NCBI RefSeq assembly: GCF_000422685.1
Contig: NZ_AUGN01000001.1
Location: 124,001 to 188,000, forward strand
DNA length: 64,000 nucleotides
DNA from: Flavobacterium gelidilacus DSM 15343
GTDB lineage: Bacteria > Bacteroidota > Bacteroidia > Flavobacteriales > Flavobacteriaceae
Reading direction: 5' to 3'
The position numbers were made by a program, and so were the translations under genes. The notes under the pieces are model-generated. The model was not told the DNA's origin, ran no database searches, and was given only the letters and a program-made list of their open reading frames with translations. Below, piece by piece: positions 62,366 to 64,000 of this stretch (positions are counted from its first letter, which is position 1; each line of letters opens with the position of its first letter).

Positions 62366-62899
62366 TTACTGAACACTATTTATCAACTGCCACCATTTCC
62401 AAATCGCACCATGTTCATCTGGATAATCTTCCATAAAATTAAACCCTACTTTTTGTAAGACATGATTGGATGCTCCATTGTCAAAATGGGTGTAGGCATT
62501 CATTTCTTTAATGTTCATTTGGTTAAAACCATAGTCTAACCAAGCTTTTGACGCTTCCGTTGTGTATCCTTTGTTCCAATGTTTTTCGTTTAAACGATAG
62601 CCATAATCATAGAAATTAGTTTTTCCGTTTTCTACGTGATCATCTACGTATTTGATGCCTGTCCAACCAATTAACTCGTTTGTTTCTTTAATTATTGTAG
62701 CGAAACGTCCAATGTTATTTCTTTCATATTGCTTTCTAACCATTTCAATATACGTATGAATATCATCAATATTTGTATATGGTTTTTGCCATAAATAAGT
62801 ATGAACATTTGGATTGGAATCCATAGCAAATAAAGCTTCTGCATCTTCGTGACGCATTTCTCTTAGTAGTAATCTTTCTGTTTCTAGTATTAAATCCAT
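62366..62899 (-). CDS. GNAT family N-acetyltransferase (RimJ/RimL-like)
   Basis: A 177-residue acetyltransferase of the RimJ/RimL group: LILETERLLLREM at the start, NIGRFATIIKETNELIGWTGI in the core, the acetyl-CoA loop region YRLNEKHWNKGYTTEASKAWL, and ASNHVLQKVGF near the end. I use the ATG at 62899; the upstream in-frame extension (from 62926) is encoded by a dispersed repeat. The acceptor substrate is unknown. It is the last of a run of minus-strand genes. Confidence 0.9.
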   Translation of the reverse strand: MDLILETERLLLREMRHEDAEALFAMDSNPNVHTYLWQKPYTNIDDIHTYIEMVRKQYERNNIGRFATIIKETNELIGWTGIKYVDDHVENGKTNFYDYGYRLNEKHWNKGYTTEASKAWLDYGFNQMNIKEMNAYTHFDNGASNHVLQKVGFNFMEDYPDEHGAIWKWWQLINSVQ

Positions 62900-62917
62900 T
62901 AGATTATATTTTTTTTT

Positions 62918-62981
62918 GGAACACAAATTAAAAAAATTAGAGAAATCTTTAAAATTATTCTAATTCTTAAATCTGTGTTCC
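62918..62981 (+). repeat. ggaacacagatt-type repeat with inverted ends
   Basis: GGAACACAAATT at 62918-62929 and AATCTGTGTTCC at 62970-62981 are imperfect inverted copies, and the middle (tagagaaatctttaaaatt) matches the repeats at 13641 and 13861. Its right end encodes the last residues and stop of the VOC gene. Confidence 0.6.
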
Positions 62982-63356
62982 TTCTATTTTTATATTTGAA
63001 ATTACTATTCTAAAACCATCTGGATCGAAAATCATTTTACCATTTTCATTCCAATAAGGATTTTTTGAAGTAATTATTTCAATAGAATTTTTTAATATAT
63101 TTTCAATCAATTGATTATACTCAATAATAGTATTAGGATAAAAGACTAAAATATCATCTTCATTATAATTAAAATCTACAGTTTCATCTGATTTTGTAAA
63201 TTCTAAATGCCAATCTAAATTGGGTTTGCCTAAAAATAATCCATCATAAGAATCATGATCTTCAAAACTACCTAAGACTTCAAAACCCAAAACAGTTGTG
63301 TAAAATGTTTTAATTTTATCTAAATCATTGGTATGTCTGGCAAATCTGAATTTCAT
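62967..63356 (-). CDS. VOC (glyoxalase-like) protein
   Basis: A 129-residue vicinal-oxygen-chelate protein: MKFRFARHTNDLDKIKTFYTTVLGF is the classic opening, followed by FLGKPNLDWHLEFTKS and the C-terminal MIFDPDGFRIVISN (PDG then E/R strand). Possible metal ligands are His8, His58-type and the terminal acidic residues, but not all are certain. The ligand is unknown. Its last residues (EGTQI) come from a dispersed repeat. It overlaps the DUF1003 stop codon by one base. Confidence 0.88.
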   Translation of the reverse strand: MKFRFARHTNDLDKIKTFYTTVLGFEVLGSFEDHDSYDGLFLGKPNLDWHLEFTKSDETVDFNYNEDDILVFYPNTIIEYNQLIENILKNSIEIITSKNPYWNENGKMIFDPDGFRIVISNIKIEGTQI

Positions 63357-63898
63357 TATTTAGGAATGCTATTTTTTTGTAACTTTTTAAGTATTTCCAT
63401 TTGTTCGGCTTGACTTTTTATTAGCATCTGAATTTGTTCTTCCAATAATAAATCTATTTTTTGATGCAAACTTCTTAATTCCAATTCGGCTTTCAAGTTA
63501 ATTAAATAGTCGTTTTCACTACGTTTTCTATCTTTTTCTTCTTGACGATTTTGACTCATCATGATGATTGGCGCTTGTAAAGCCGCAATACAAGATAAAA
63601 TCAAATTCATTAAAATATAGGGATAGGGATCAAATTTAAAAGTATTTGTTAAGGCTAAGGAATTGAACAAAATCCAAATAAATAAAATAATGGCAAACAG
63701 AATGATAAACTTCCAACTTCCTCCAAAACTAGCTACTTTATCAGAAATCTTTTGACCTCTTGACATAACTTCTTCTGGTTGATTTAATAAGTTTTCAACC
63801 ATTAGTTTTTCTTCATCAATAGTTTGTTGCACTATTTTTTGAAGTTTTAATTGATGTTGTTTGTCTGAGTTTAAAAGGTTTTTAGATGATTTGTCCAT
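63356..63898 (-). CDS. DUF1003 membrane protein
   Basis: A 180-residue membrane protein. The two helices (about 57-77 and 91-111) are framed by KISDKVASFGGSWKFI and DPYPYILMNLILSCIAALQAPIIMMSQNRQ, the DUF1003 signature, followed by KDRKRSENDYLINLKAELE. A helical tail (QIQMLIKSQAEQMEILKKLQ) is probably a coiled coil. The family function is unknown. It is the first of the VOC pair, with a one-base overlap into the VOC gene. Confidence 0.88.
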   Translation of the reverse strand: MDKSSKNLLNSDKQHQLKLQKIVQQTIDEEKLMVENLLNQPEEVMSRGQKISDKVASFGGSWKFIILFAIILFIWILFNSLALTNTFKFDPYPYILMNLILSCIAALQAPIIMMSQNRQEEKDRKRSENDYLINLKAELELRSLHQKIDLLLEEQIQMLIKSQAEQMEILKKLQKNSIPK

Positions 63899-63911
63899 TG
63901 TGTTCCTAGTT

Positions 63912-64000
63912 TTATTCAGCTAATTTGTCTAATGCATAAGCGATTAATTCATCCACAGCTTTGTATGGGTCTTCGCTAAAGTTACCTGTTGCTCTGTTGG
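63912..64000 (-). CDS. C-terminal fragment of an unidentified protein (cut by window edge)
   Basis: The last 28 codons of a minus-strand gene run into the window end: NRATGNFSEDPYKAVDELIA, then YALDKLAE and a TAA stop. The tail is helical and acidic. I do not recognise the family from this fragment. It lies 13 bases upstream of the DUF1003 gene on the same strand. Confidence 0.6.
   Translation of the reverse strand, partial: NRATGNFSEDPYKAVDELIAYALDKLAE

Overview
The window is low-GC, densely coded DNA from a member of the Bacteroidota, most likely a Flavobacteriaceae (Flavobacterium-like) genome. This rests on gliding genes gldF and gldG, a type IX secretion C-terminal sorting domain, many lipoproteins and outer-membrane barrels, TAnnTTTG-type promoters, a near absence of Shine-Dalgarno sequences, and the flavobacterial form of many housekeeping genes. 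I see no tRNA, rRNA or CRISPR array.

Bases 1-10461 are an accessory, defence-type island read on the minus strand. It begins (10461 downward) with a type I restriction-modification operon, hsdM-hsdS-hsdR. A Y1/RAYT-type transposase sits between hsdS and hsdR, flanked by two inverted copies of a two-hairpin REP-like element; one copy encodes the last 18 residues of HsdS. After hsdR the same strand continues without a clear break through an 85-residue protein, a GIY-YIG nuclease-like protein, a DUF6161-like membrane/coiled-coil protein and a PD-(D/E)XK nuclease-like protein. This two-nuclease-plus-membrane-protein set is the best candidate in the window for an undescribed system. A small membrane protein and two tandem GYF_2 proteins close the island.

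Bases 10462-16071 are a repeat-rich transition. An uncharacterised divergent gene pair (249 and 64 residues) surrounds an unusual control region with two 28-bp tandem units and five 11-bp helically phased units. Copies of one dispersed repeat lie on both sides of the pair. A FAD oxidoreductase and mnmE follow, with mnmE bracketed by decayed intergenic repeats.

Bases 16072-64000 are mostly core genome: a universal stress protein, dnaN, gldFG, phoH, a GH13 alpha-amylase behind a LacI-type palindrome, purC, peptidases, lon, ridA, lptD, an amidase-mlaD-Fe-S oxidoreductase run, a GH3/beta-lactamase-like fusion, bshA (bacillithiol), aroC, a T9SS cargo protein, mutS2, ung and assorted small enzymes. 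Strong hairpin terminators separate many units.

Two FNR/CRP-like palindromes stand out. One is upstream of the stress-protein gene. The other is upstream of a 47-residue membrane protein gene at 54163-54306, where the palindrome centre falls about 40 bp before the predicted transcription start, the usual place for an FNR-type activator.
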